Assembly (NCBI GenBank): GCA_021799935.1
Contig: JAJYZM010000044.1
Coordinates: 1-7,388 of the forward strand
Direction: 5' to 3'
Source of the DNA: a bacterium
GTDB lineage: Bacteria > SZUA-79 > Acidulodesulfobacterales > Acidulodesulfobacteraceae
DNA length: 7,388 nucleotides
Shown here one piece after another: positions 1-7,263 of the stretch. The notes below the pieces were generated by a model. The model was not told the origin of the DNA. It worked only from the letters and a program-made list of their open reading frames with translations, and ran no database searches. Each line of letters opens with the position of its first letter. The first letter of the stretch is position 1. Position numbers and translations under genes: made by a program.

Positions 1-234
1 TTCGGCTCCGGTTTCGTAAGAAAGCCCGTTAAGTTCTCTAACGTGGGCGTAGGGTATGACCAAAAGATGCCCGCAGTTATAGGGAAAAGTATTTAATTTT
101 ACGTATGAATATTTTCCTTTGAAAAGAACGTATTTGTCTTCGTAACATTTGCTGTCTTCGCAAAAAACGCACTCTTCTTTAGATTTGTCTTTTACTAAAT
201 AGTCCATACGCCACGGTGCATAAATAATTTCCAT
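1..234 (-). CDS. HIT-family protein (AP4A phosphorylase / nucleotide hydrolase-like), N-terminal part
   Basis: The 5' end of a gene cut by the left edge; the 78 visible codons read MEIIYAPWRMDYL at the start. A CVFC pair (Cys22, Cys25) follows, and then a segment ending in TFPYNCGHLLVIPYAHV. The WAPWR-like opening, the Cys-x-x-Cys and the N-x-GH-hydrophobic-P-x-x-H core are typical of bacterial HIT (histidine triad) proteins of the AP4A phosphorylase-like branch. These bind nucleotides and hydrolyse or transfer nucleoside phosphates in the cytoplasm. The catalytic H-x-H-x-H triad lies beyond the window, so activity cannot be judged. The ATG at 234 was chosen because translation from it begins directly with the family's opening; an ATG at 241 is in another frame. 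Only a weak AAAAGA precedes it. It starts 24 bp after the sppA stop, so it is probably the next gene of the same operon. The exact substrate is unknown. Confidence 0.85.
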   Translation of the reverse strand, partial: MEIIYAPWRMDYLVKDKSKEECVFCEDSKCYEDKYVLFKGKYSYVKLNTFPYNCGHLLVIPYAHVRELNGLSYETGAE

Positions 235-258
235 ACGACATCTTTTAAATTAAATTTT

Positions 259-1185
259 TTAAAAATCTAACCGCATATTGTTGTACGAAACAAGCCCGCC
301 GTCTTTAAAAAAAGAAGTTCCTCCGATATTATCGACGAAAGACTTAACCGCTCTTTTTATAAAGGATTGAAATAAGTCGGAACGTTTTTTGACGGGATAT
401 ATTAAAGTGGCTTTGCCCTTGATTCCGGCTAATTTTTGGGCAAGTTTAACCGCGTCCTGAAAATCGCCGAGTTTATCCACGAGACGATATTTCAGCGCCT
501 GCTGTCCCGAATATACCATTCCGTTTGCAAGCTTTTTTACATATGAAATTTTTAGGTTCCTGCCTTTTGCAACGGCCTCCACAAACTGTCCGTAAACGTT
601 CATCACAACGCCCTGCATTTTTTTTCTCTGTATAGGGGTCATTTTTTTAAACGGAGTCCCAATGTCTTTATAAGGTCCGCTGACTATATAGTTATAAGAC
701 ACGCCGACTTTTTTCATAAGTTTATATACGTTCGGCATTTCCATTATCACTCCGATAGAACCGGTCAGCGTTCCCGGCTCGGCTACTATTTTGTCGGCTG
801 CAGAAGATATGTAATACGCGCCGGATGCCGCCACTGAATTCATAGACACCACTATTTTCTTATGCTTTCTGAATTTCATCAACTGTTCGTATATCGCCTG
901 AGAAGGGGCTACCTCTCCGCCGGGCGAATTTACCCTGATTACTATCGCTTTGACGTTGCCGTCCCGCTTATAGTGGTTCAAAAGCCGCACGAAACCGGAC
1001 GAACTCGTTATCGCGCCGTTAAGATTTATTATACCCACGGCATAACGGGATGAACCCCTGACGACGCTATAGTTTGATTTCGACTGAAATTTAAATAGTA
1101 TCAGGTATATAAAAATACCGAATATTCCTATAAATACTATCAAAAAAAGCAGTCCGCTTAAAAAAGGGTGTTTATTCATGCTCAT
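259..1185 (-). CDS. sppA: Signal peptide peptidase SppA, short form
   Basis: A membrane-anchored serine protease that degrades signal peptides left in the membrane after secretion. The 308-residue protein has one hydrophobic segment at about residues 9-31, so it is a single-pass protein with its catalytic part outside the cytoplasmic membrane. The SppA/ClpP-like fold is recognisable from NSPGG (86-90), the nucleophile motif AASGAYY (Ser121) and GTLTGSIGV (138-146). The general-base lysine is in PYKDIG (Lys173). The Ser-Lys spacing of 52 residues equals that of the Bacillus subtilis Ser147/Lys199 dyad. The length fits the short SppA form, not the double-length E. coli enzyme. Its ATG overlaps the rpsA stop as ATGA, and no clear Shine-Dalgarno is seen, so translation is probably coupled to rpsA. 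A second ATG two codons downstream is an alternative start. No disruption is seen. Confidence 0.95.
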   Translation of the reverse strand: MSMNKHPFLSGLLFLIVFIGIFGIFIYLILFKFQSKSNYSVVRGSSRYAVGIINLNGAITSSSGFVRLLNHYKRDGNVKAIVIRVNSPGGEVAPSQAIYEQLMKFRKHKKIVVSMNSVAASGAYYISSAADKIVAEPGTLTGSIGVIMEMPNVYKLMKKVGVSYNYIVSGPYKDIGTPFKKMTPIQRKKMQGVVMNVYGQFVEAVAKGRNLKISYVKKLANGMVYSGQQALKYRLVDKLGDFQDAVKLAQKLAGIKGKATLIYPVKKRSDLFQSFIKRAVKSFVDNIGGTSFFKDGGLVSYNNMRLDF

Positions 1186-2810
1186 AATTTATTCTGGTCA
1201 ACGTTAATAAGGGACAGCCCTATTTTTTGTTCGTCGCCGTCAAGCATTATTATTTCCGCATTTATTTGCGACCCTGCGGATACGTTGTTTTCTTCTATGA
1301 AATTTTCCGGAATTTTTGAATTATGAATCAGACCTTCTATGCCTTCTTCAAGCAGGACGAATATTCCGAATTCCGTAATATTGGATACCGTCCCCGTTAT
1401 AACCGAACCTGCCGTATATTTATCTTTAATATGCGACCACGGGCTCTCGGTAAGCTGTTTTATTCCCAGATATATTCTCTGCTTTTCTTCGTCTATGCTT
1501 AATACTACCGCTTTGATTTTCTCTCCGGTTTTAAACAACTCGTTCGGGTGCTTCGTTCTTTTCGTCCATGAAAAATCGTTTTGTTTGATATAGCCTTCCA
1601 GATTTTCCTCTAATTCCACCGAAACTCCGAATTCGTATATATTTTTAACTGCGCCTTCGACGACTTTGCCTACGGGATATTTATCCTTTAATAAATTCCA
1701 AGGGCTTTCCGTAAGCCTTTTCAGGCTGAGCGATAATTTTCTGGCTTCAGGCTCTATGCTTAATATAGATGCCTTTACTCTCTGTCCCTTGGTCAAAAAC
1801 GTTTTAGGGTCGATATGCTTTTTTTCCCATGTCATTTCAGACAAGTGAATAAGCCCTTCTATATCGTCGTCAAGTTCCACGAATGCGCCGTAATCCGTAA
1901 TATTTATAATGACGCCTTCAATTATATCCCCCGGTTTGTGCCTGTCGGCTATATTCTGCCACGGGTCGTCGAAAAGCTGTTTATAGCCTAACGAAACCCT
2001 GCGTTTTTCTTCATCGTATTTAATAACTTTAACGTTTATTTTCTGTCCGAGATTTAAAATTTCCGAAGGGTGCGATATTCTTTTCCATGATATGTCCGTG
2101 ATATAAATAAGTCCGTCCATACCGCCTAAATCTACAAAAACGCCGTAATCGGTAATATTTTTAACTATTCCCTCCAGCACGTCGCCTTCTTTTATATCGG
2201 TTAAAACATTTTCCTTTAATTTTTTTATTTCGTCTTCTATGACTTTTCTTCTGGATACTATAACGTTGCAGTTTCTTTTATCTACGCTTATAACTTTGAG
2301 GTCTAAAGTCTTTCCCAGAAAAGCGTCGAAATCCTTGGTCAGTTTAACGTCTATCTGTGAACCCGGCAGAAATGCCGTAACTCCGTTCAAATCGACTATC
2401 AAGCCGCCTTTAGTTTTCGCCGCGACGGTCCCCTTTATCAGTTCGTTGCCGTTGCACACGTTTTCTATGTCGTCAAGCGCGTAAACGTTTTTAGCTTTTT
2501 CTCTGGAGCATATTAAATACCCGAGCTTATCGTCGTAGCTCCCTACAAAAACTTCTATAGAACCGCCTATTTCAATAGAAGCAATATCGACGGTTCCGCC
2601 GGATGATATTTCTTGTATAGTAATTATGCCGTCGGATTTGTCGCCTACATCGACGTAAACATAATCGTTGTCAATATTTAAAATTTTTCCCTGCCTCACG
2701 AGCCCTTTGCTGTTCATGCCTTCATAGGAACCGAGCAGAATCTCAAATTCGGTGGGATTGCCGTCGCCCGCGTTAACGGATTTGAATTGATTGAAACTTT
2801 TTTTTGCCAT
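1182..2810 (-). CDS. rpsA: 30S ribosomal protein S1, six S1 domains
   Basis: The 542-residue protein binds mRNA on the 30S subunit and helps initiate translation of messages with weak ribosome binding sites. Six S1 (OB-fold) repeats can be read at about 36-105, 121-189, 207-278, 292-365, 379-452 and 466-535. Repeats 3-6 are the most regular, each opening with G-x-x-x-x-G-x-V/I-x-N-I and closing with a Leu-rich strand. Similar linkers containing (D/E)-(D/S)-P-W occur at 281-284, 368-371 and 455-458. Repeats 1 and 2 are more diverged, as expected for the ribosome-docking domains. Six domains and this length match the Gram-negative type (E. coli S1 is 557 residues) rather than the shorter Firmicutes proteins. 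The frame is open up to a TTG at 2873 inside ispH, but the ATG at 2810 follows an AGGAGGT and begins MAKKSF, so it is preferred. It lies 55 bp after ispH and overlaps sppA by 4 bp. Confidence 0.95.
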   Translation of the reverse strand: MAKKSFNQFKSVNAGDGNPTEFEILLGSYEGMNSKGLVRQGKILNIDNDYVYVDVGDKSDGIITIQEISSGGTVDIASIEIGGSIEVFVGSYDDKLGYLICSREKAKNVYALDDIENVCNGNELIKGTVAAKTKGGLIVDLNGVTAFLPGSQIDVKLTKDFDAFLGKTLDLKVISVDKRNCNVIVSRRKVIEDEIKKLKENVLTDIKEGDVLEGIVKNITDYGVFVDLGGMDGLIYITDISWKRISHPSEILNLGQKINVKVIKYDEEKRRVSLGYKQLFDDPWQNIADRHKPGDIIEGVIINITDYGAFVELDDDIEGLIHLSEMTWEKKHIDPKTFLTKGQRVKASILSIEPEARKLSLSLKRLTESPWNLLKDKYPVGKVVEGAVKNIYEFGVSVELEENLEGYIKQNDFSWTKRTKHPNELFKTGEKIKAVVLSIDEEKQRIYLGIKQLTESPWSHIKDKYTAGSVITGTVSNITEFGIFVLLEEGIEGLIHNSKIPENFIEENNVSAGSQINAEIIMLDGDEQKIGLSLINVDQNKL

Positions 2811-2822
2811 AAATATATTGCT

Positions 2823-2829
2823 ACCTCCT
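2823..2829 (-). promoter_or_regulatory. Ribosome binding site of rpsA
   Basis: The minus strand reads AGGAGGT, a near-perfect Shine-Dalgarno, followed by the 12-base AT-rich spacer AGCAATATATTT and the ATG at 2810. The spacer is longer than the usual 5-9 bases. The site still decides the start: the alternative TTG at 2873 lies upstream, overlaps the end of ispH and has no comparable site. Confidence 0.75.
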
Positions 2830-2865
2830 AAATTTAATAAAACTAATCTACCACATTTAAATAAA

Positions 2866-3738
2866 TTAAGCAAATCTTTTTAACCCGGCTTCGTCTATAT
2901 CGCGGACTTTCTTCAAAACCCGCTCTATTATCCAGTCGGGAGTGGATGCTCCAGCGGTTATGCCGACGCTTTCAGCGTTTGCGAACCATTCGGGGTTAAC
3001 TTCGCTTTCGGTTTCTATATGATATGTATTAGGCTGAATCTCTTTGCAAATATTTTGCAGTTTATTGGTATTTGCGCTGTTATAGCCCCCTACGACTATC
3101 ATAACGTCGACATTCGAAGCTATAGCTTTAGACTCTTCCTGTTTTATCATAGTGGCGTCGCAAATCGTATCGAAAACAACCGCCCCGTCTTTCGCTATTT
3201 TATTTATTTCTTCTATTACGCGCTTGTAAAAACTTACATCCTGGGTGGTCTGCGAAATTAAAACCAGTTTTTCGGATACCGGAACTTTTTCCAGATCGGC
3301 AAGATTATTAATCACTAAAAATCTGTCCTTGGAGGCAAAGCTTATCACGCTTTGGACCTCGGGATGGTTTTTGTCTCCGACCATTATTATAAAATAGCCT
3401 TTTAAAGCGGCTTCGTTTATATAATTCTGCGCTTTTTTCACAAAAGGACATGTGGCGTCTATTATTTTTACGCCTTTGGTTTTCAACGCTTTCATAACTT
3501 CCGTTTTAACGCCGTGGGAGCGTATCAACAGAGTATCGAAACAGCCGCAATCGATGTCGTCTATCGGAAATACGCCTTTTTCCTCTAAAGATTTAACCAC
3601 CTGCGGATTGTGTATGATAGGCCCGAGAGTATTTAATTTTTCTAACGGCTTGCATTGCTCAGCCGCGTCTAAAGCCATATTAACCGCCCTTTTGACGCCG
3701 AAACAAAAACCGGCGGAAGGGGCTACTATTATTTTCAT
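2866..3738 (-). CDS. ispH: 4-hydroxy-3-methylbut-2-enyl diphosphate reductase
   Basis: IspH (LytB) is the last enzyme of the MEP isoprenoid pathway. It is a cytoplasmic iron-sulfur protein that reduces HMBPP to IPP and DMAPP. The 290-residue protein is full length. All three cluster cysteines are present: Cys12 in GFCFGVKRAV, Cys97 in DATCPFV and Cys193 in DTICDAT. The diphosphate-binding histidines are His43 (GPIIHNPQVV), His75 (RSHGV) and His125 (GDKNHPEV), with the catalytic acid Glu127 in the last motif. The C-terminal substrate residues are in YNSANTNKL (219-227) and GASTPDW (263-269). The ATG is preceded by AAGGA with an 8-base spacer. It lies 33 bp after aroA and 55 bp before rpsA. ispH next to rpsA is a known arrangement, and in some Clostridia the two are fused; here they are separate genes. 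Nothing appears missing. Confidence 0.97.
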   Translation of the reverse strand: MKIIVAPSAGFCFGVKRAVNMALDAAEQCKPLEKLNTLGPIIHNPQVVKSLEEKGVFPIDDIDCGCFDTLLIRSHGVKTEVMKALKTKGVKIIDATCPFVKKAQNYINEAALKGYFIIMVGDKNHPEVQSVISFASKDRFLVINNLADLEKVPVSEKLVLISQTTQDVSFYKRVIEEINKIAKDGAVVFDTICDATMIKQEESKAIASNVDVMIVVGGYNSANTNKLQNICKEIQPNTYHIETESEVNPEWFANAESVGITAGASTPDWIIERVLKKVRDIDEAGLKRFA

Positions 3739-3771
3739 TTAGAAATTCCTTGATTTATAATTAAAATATCC

Positions 3772-5139
3772 TTATCGGTTTATTAATAAGGAAACCGTAT
3801 CGAAAAATTCGGGAAAAGAAGTATTTATGCATCTAATGCCGCGGATTTCTATTTTTGCGTTTTTAAGTATAAGGCCAGCGATGAGCATAGACATAGCTAT
3901 CCTGTGGTCGCCGAAAGAATTTAAAACCGTTAAATTTCCCACGTTTTTTAAATCGGGGTCGCCGTTTATCTCAAATCCGTCTTCCAGCTCTTTTATATCG
4001 ACACCTACAGCCTTTAAATTATAAACTATAGTCTTAATCCTGTCGCTTTCTTTAACCCTTAATTCCTTTGCCCCGGTAACGGTTGTTTTGCCTTCGGCAA
4101 AAGAAGCGATTACGGAAAAAATAGGAAATTCGTCTATCATGTCCGGAACCAGTTCGGGAGGAACGGTTATACCTCTTAGAGCGGAATATTTTGCTTTTAT
4201 ATCGCCGGTTTTTTCCGGAACTTCTCCCTTAACGGTCAAATTAACGTCGGCCCCCATCATTTTCAGCGCCTTAAGCAGTCCCGTCCTCTTTTCGTTGGCG
4301 AGAATATTTTTGATTCTTATTTCGGAACCTTTATTTAAAATGCAGAGCGCGATAAAAAAAGCAGCGCTGCTGAAATCTCCGGGGATATTAATATTAAAAG
4401 GCTGTAACTCGCCTCTGCCGCGCCCTTTAACCGTTATCAGACTGCCGCCCTTTTCCGGGGCATCGACGGTAACCGGATAGCCCTGCAGTTTTAATAAATT
4501 TTCGGTATGGTCTCTCGTTTCTTTTTTCTCGTATATAACCGTATCTCCTTCCGCAAAAAGAGCGGCCAGCATAACGCAGGATTTAACCTGCGCGCTGGGA
4601 ACCGGAACTTCGTAAAAAATAGATTTTAAGCCTCCGCCGGAAATTGCAAGGGGAGGATAAGCATTTTTATTGCGTCCGGTTATTTTAGCCCCCATAAAGC
4701 TTAAAGGCTCGATTATACGCCGCATAGGACGCGAATTAAGGTATTTATCCCCCGACATTACGGAGAAAAAATCGTTTCCGGCAAGTATTCCTGCAAGAAG
4801 CCGAGTGAGGGTTCCGGAATTAGCCGTATTAATAACCGATTCGGGCTCTTTTAAACCGTAAAGTCCGGCTCCTTCGATTACTAAATCTTTGGGCCGGCCG
4901 TTTAAATTTTGTTTTTTAATACCGATGCCGAGTTTCCTGAATGCCGCTACGGTAGCCAGATTGTCCTTAGATAAAGATAAATTGGATGCATAAGATTTGC
5001 CGGCGGCTATACTTCCCAGCATAACCGCTCTGTGAGAGATAGATTTATCGCCTGGAACTTCTATCACCGCGCTGAATTCTTTTGAAAGCCCTTTAACTAA
5101 AACTTTATCCTGTTTAAATTCCAATAAATCTTTCGTCAA
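3772..5139 (-). CDS. aroA: 3-phosphoshikimate 1-carboxyvinyltransferase (EPSP synthase)
   Basis: Transfers the enolpyruvyl group of PEP to shikimate-3-phosphate, the sixth step of the shikimate pathway. With the start chosen here it has 455 residues, slightly longer than the usual 425-445 because of a short N-terminal extension. Recognisable motifs in order are PGDKSISHR (29-37, with the PEP- and S3P-binding Lys32, Ser33 and Arg37), NSGTLTR, SRPMRR, PSAQVKS, PGDFSSAAF, PDMIDEFP with the catalytic aspartate region, KESDR and GDHRIAMS. The frame is open up to a TTG at 5166, but the TTG at 5139 is preferred. It overlaps the tyrA TGA stop as TTGA and has AAAGAGG seven bases upstream. Starting at 5166 would only add a basic nine-residue tail lying inside tyrA. 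Translation is probably coupled to tyrA. The downstream neighbour is ispH, with no cmk between. Confidence 0.96.
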   Translation of the reverse strand: MTKDLLEFKQDKVLVKGLSKEFSAVIEVPGDKSISHRAVMLGSIAAGKSYASNLSLSKDNLATVAAFRKLGIGIKKQNLNGRPKDLVIEGAGLYGLKEPESVINTANSGTLTRLLAGILAGNDFFSVMSGDKYLNSRPMRRIIEPLSFMGAKITGRNKNAYPPLAISGGGLKSIFYEVPVPSAQVKSCVMLAALFAEGDTVIYEKKETRDHTENLLKLQGYPVTVDAPEKGGSLITVKGRGRGELQPFNINIPGDFSSAAFFIALCILNKGSEIRIKNILANEKRTGLLKALKMMGADVNLTVKGEVPEKTGDIKAKYSALRGITVPPELVPDMIDEFPIFSVIASFAEGKTTVTGAKELRVKESDRIKTIVYNLKAVGVDIKELEDGFEINGDPDLKNVGNLTVLNSFGDHRIAMSMLIAGLILKNAKIEIRGIRCINTSFPEFFDTVSLLINR

Positions 5140-6032
5140 ATCCCCGCCTCTTTTCTTTCTCCGCAAATTTTCTTAAGATAAGAGTTTAAACTTTCTTTAT
5201 CTCCCGTTTCTATAAAGCCTTTAATTATATTTGCGGACGCAATAAAATTTTCTAAGGAAGCGGTAACGTTTGCCCCATTCATAAGAAATACTTCCGTCCA
5301 TAATTCCGGGGAAGAAGAAGCGATTCTTGTAGAATCTTTAAAGCCGTTTCCTATAAAACCGGCAAACCCTGTCATCCCTCCCCCATTTTCATTTTTACCG
5401 TTACCTGAAATATAAGACAGCGTAGTATCAGACAGCAGAAAGGCTACAAGATGAGGAAGGTGGCTCGTATATGCGGCTATATCGTCATGCGTTTCAGCGG
5501 TAGAAAAAATAACGTCCATATTTAAAGATTTCCAGAATTCTGCAGTTTGCCGTATTTTTGCCGTTCTCCGTTCATCGTTTGAATCGGCGTTTTCTTTGAT
5601 AACGATACATTTCTTTCCCTCGAAAAGAGAAAAATCCGCATTTTCCGGTCCGGTTTTATCGGAGCCGCACATCGGATGGGAGCCTACGAAATTGCTTATA
5701 TTATTTGATTCGGCATTATAAGTAATGCCCTTTTTAACGCTTCCGATATCCGTTGCTAAAGGTGCGTTAAGAAAAAAATCACGATGTTTTTCAAAAAAAG
5801 AAACTATAGCCGCAGGAGGAATACACATTATTATCAAGCAATCCCTGCCTCCGCATCCGGCTTTTTCAATATTTACTGCGCCGTCTATTATATTTTTGGA
5901 AAGGCAGTAGTCGATATTTTTTTTAACGGAGTCGTATCCCCTGATACCGGTTTCGGGAAATTTTTTTCTAACGGCTCCCGCAATAGATGCCCCCATAAAA
6001 CCGAGCCCTATTATTATAATCTCTTTAAACAT
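5136..6032 (-). CDS. tyrA: Prephenate dehydrogenase
   Basis: Oxidatively decarboxylates prephenate to 4-hydroxyphenylpyruvate in tyrosine synthesis. The 298-residue protein starts with a Rossmann nucleotide-binding fold, GLGFMG at 9-14. Asp34 at the end of the second strand suggests NAD rather than NADP. The family motifs follow: DIGSVK (95-100), GSHPMCGS with catalytic His119 (117-124), HDDIAAYTSHLPH (182-194) and FKDSTRIA with prephenate-binding Arg236 (231-238). The length is that of a stand-alone dehydrogenase; there is no fused chorismate mutase and no C-terminal ACT domain. A cyclohexadienyl (arogenate-accepting) enzyme cannot be excluded. The ATG is fixed by an in-frame TGA 21 bp upstream and by the Rossmann motif starting at residue 9. 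No Shine-Dalgarno is visible before it. It ends in a TTGA overlap with aroA and follows aroF after 118 bp. Confidence 0.94.
   Translation of the reverse strand: MFKEIIIIGLGFMGASIAGAVRKKFPETGIRGYDSVKKNIDYCLSKNIIDGAVNIEKAGCGGRDCLIIMCIPPAAIVSFFEKHRDFFLNAPLATDIGSVKKGITYNAESNNISNFVGSHPMCGSDKTGPENADFSLFEGKKCIVIKENADSNDERRTAKIRQTAEFWKSLNMDVIFSTAETHDDIAAYTSHLPHLVAFLLSDTTLSYISGNGKNENGGGMTGFAGFIGNGFKDSTRIASSSPELWTEVFLMNGANVTASLENFIASANIIKGFIETGDKESLNSYLKKICGERKEAGI
5147..5153 (-). promoter_or_regulatory. Ribosome binding site of aroA, inside the end of tyrA
   Basis: The minus strand reads AAAGAGG, then a seven-base spacer and the TTG at 5139, which shares two bases with the TGA stop of tyrA. The spacing is ideal and supports this TTG over the more upstream TTG at 5166. 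Confidence 0.65.
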
Positions 6033-6068
6033 ATGAATTATATTTTCGATTCAAAACTTTTCGCTATC

Positions 6069-6085
6069 CTAACTCCTCTAACTCC
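6069..6085 (-). repeat. Two tandem GGAGTTAG units in the aroF-tyrA gap
   Basis: On the minus strand GGAGTTAG occurs twice with a nine-base period, inside a purine-rich run that also contains GAGGAGGGG. The units adjoin the hairpins at 6082-6121. They may be part of one intergenic repeat element. Confidence 0.5.
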
Positions 6086-6105
6086 CCTCCTCTTAAGGAT
6101 GGTAG
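6082..6105 (-). repeat. Inverted repeat / imperfect hairpin with TAAG loop
   Basis: The minus strand reads CTACCATCCT, loop TAAG, then AGGAGGGGAG. Eight of ten positions pair, with two A-G mismatches. It is followed by purine-rich sequence and not by a run of T, so it is not an intrinsic terminator. It also sequesters the GGAGGGG stretch, but this lies about 50 bases from the tyrA start. Confidence 0.55.
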
Positions 6106-6121
6106 GCGGCCAAAAGCCTAC
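6102..6121 (-). repeat. Hairpin GTAGGC / GCCTAC with 8-base loop
   Basis: A perfect 6-bp inverted repeat with an 8-base loop, immediately before the hairpin at 6082-6105 in the transcript direction. The two share four bases in the outer stem, so they either stack after fraying or compete. No T tract follows on either strand. The placement in a spacer suits a REP-like dispersed element. Confidence 0.55.
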
Positions 6122-6150
6122 GGTGCGGTTATTCTTTCCTAAAAATTATA

Positions 6151-7170
6151 TTATATGTTTCTATTTACCGCCTTTGCGACCGCCTTTGCTTTATCTATTA
6201 AGTCGTCAAAAGTATCGTATTTCAAAGACTGCGCTCCGTCGGAAAACGCTTTTTCCGGCACCGGATGGACTTCTATCATAAGCCCATCCGCCCCTACGGC
6301 TATGGCGGCAAGAGAAAGCGGTTCGACGTAATACCATACGCCAGCCGCATGGGAAGGATCGACGATGACGGGAAGATGCGAGAGCCTCTTAAGGACGGGA
6401 ACCGCGCTTAAATCTAGCGTATTTCTGGTAGAGGTTTCGTAAGTTCTGATTCCCCTTTCGCATAATATTACCTGTTCGTTGCCGTTTGACATAATATATT
6501 CTGCGGACATCAAAAATTCCTGTATAGTCGAACACAAGCCTCTTTTGAGTATTACCGGCTTATTTACCTTGCCGACCTCTTGAAGGAGCCTGAAATTTTG
6601 CATATTTCTTGCGCCTATCTGTATAATATCGGCATATGAGCATATAAGGTCTAAATCTCTCGGGTCCATCACTTCCGTTGCTACTAAAAGTCCCGTTTTT
6701 TTTCTTGCTTCGCTCAAATATTTAAGCCCTTCTTCTCCGAGTCCCTGAAACGTGTAAGGGCTGGTTCTGGGTTTAAACGCGCCGCCTCTTAATACTTTTG
6801 CGCCGGTTCTTTTAATATTTTCCGCAATTTCGGTAAGGTTTTCAAGGTTTTCCACGGCGCATGGACCCGCTATGACGGCTATATCGTTTCCGCCTATTTC
6901 TATATCTCCGATTTTAAAGATACTTCTTTCCTTTCCGAGTTCTTTTGAAGCAAGCTTATACGGCTTGGATATTCTGATGGCTTTATCCACTCCGGCAAGC
7001 GCCTCGGCCTCTTCAAAAAAAGCCTTAACGGCGTCTTCGTGCCCTATACACCCTATAATGGTAACGTCTGCTCCTTCCGAAATGTGGGGCTTTAATCCCG
7101 CCTGCTCTATTTTGCCGAGGATATGATTAATTTCATCCCTGGTCGCTCCTTTTTTTAATACTAAAATCAT
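6151..7170 (-). CDS. aroF: 3-deoxy-7-phosphoheptulonate synthase (DAHP synthase, type I-beta) with N-terminal regulatory domain
   Basis: Condenses PEP with erythrose-4-phosphate, the first step of the shikimate pathway. The 339-residue protein has an N-terminal ferredoxin-like domain of about 65 residues ([10 protein letters not shown] onward) and then the TIM-barrel catalytic domain. Motifs are AGPC (101-104), [17 protein letters not shown] (127-143), ILKRG (207-211), CERGIRTYE (237-245) and DPSHAAG (271-277). The metal ligands can be assigned as Cys104, His274, Glu300 and Asp311, with the spacing of the Thermotoga maritima enzyme. In that enzyme the same N-terminal domain mediates feedback inhibition by tyrosine and phenylalanine; similar control here is an inference. 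A strong AAGGAGG six bases before the ATG supports the start. It follows a hisC-like gene after a 124-bp gap and precedes tyrA by 118 bp. The symbol aroF follows common usage for this family. Confidence 0.95.
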   Translation of the reverse strand: MILVLKKGATRDEINHILGKIEQAGLKPHISEGADVTIIGCIGHEDAVKAFFEEAEALAGVDKAIRISKPYKLASKELGKERSIFKIGDIEIGGNDIAVIAGPCAVENLENLTEIAENIKRTGAKVLRGGAFKPRTSPYTFQGLGEEGLKYLSEARKKTGLLVATEVMDPRDLDLICSYADIIQIGARNMQNFRLLQEVGKVNKPVILKRGLCSTIQEFLMSAEYIMSNGNEQVILCERGIRTYETSTRNTLDLSAVPVLKRLSHLPVIVDPSHAAGVWYYVEPLSLAAIAVGADGLMIEVHPVPEKAFSDGAQSLKYDTFDDLIDKAKAVAKAVNRNI

Positions 7171-7176
7171 CTATTT

Positions 7177-7183
7177 CCTCCTT
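7177..7183 (-). promoter_or_regulatory. Strong ribosome binding site of aroF
   Basis: The minus strand reads AAGGAGG, then the six-base spacer AAATAG and the ATG at 7170. It is the best-placed Shine-Dalgarno in the window and fits a gene at the head of its own transcript. Confidence 0.8.
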
Positions 7184-7263
7184 AAACCGGATTTTTATTT
7201 ATCTGTCATTAATTTTTATTTTCATGCAACTTCCATTTCGGCAATTTTGGGCTATAGTTTTAT

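Noticed and set aside
2851..2873. Separate rpsA promoter at the end of ispH (TTGCTT-17-TAGATT)
   Set aside because: Only about half of the consensus positions match, in a very AT-rich stretch where such pairs occur by chance.
2811..2873. N-terminal 21-residue extension of S1 starting at the TTG at 2873
   Set aside because: It overlaps ispH, reads through the ribosome binding site and does not resemble S1 N-termini.
4088..4480. Plus-strand open frame of 130 codons inside aroA
   Set aside because: Antisense shadow of a well-conserved EPSP synthase; no recognisable protein features.
6082..6121. Intrinsic terminator between aroF and tyrA
   Set aside because: The hairpins are real but neither strand has a T tract after the stem.
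6144..6160. TATAAT at the end of aroF as a tyrA promoter -10 box
   Set aside because: No acceptable -35 sequence lies 16-18 bases upstream; the stretch is simply AT-rich.
5784..6281. Plus-strand open frame of 165 codons spanning the aroF-tyrA gap
   Set aside because: It lies antisense to the start of tyrA and the end of aroF, has no ribosome binding site or family motif, and its composition is what those genes give when read backwards.
7199..7225. Eight-codon frame (MKIKINDR) in the aroF leader as a possible attenuation leader peptide
   Set aside because: It has no Phe, Tyr or Trp codons, no clear ribosome binding site and no following terminator hairpin.
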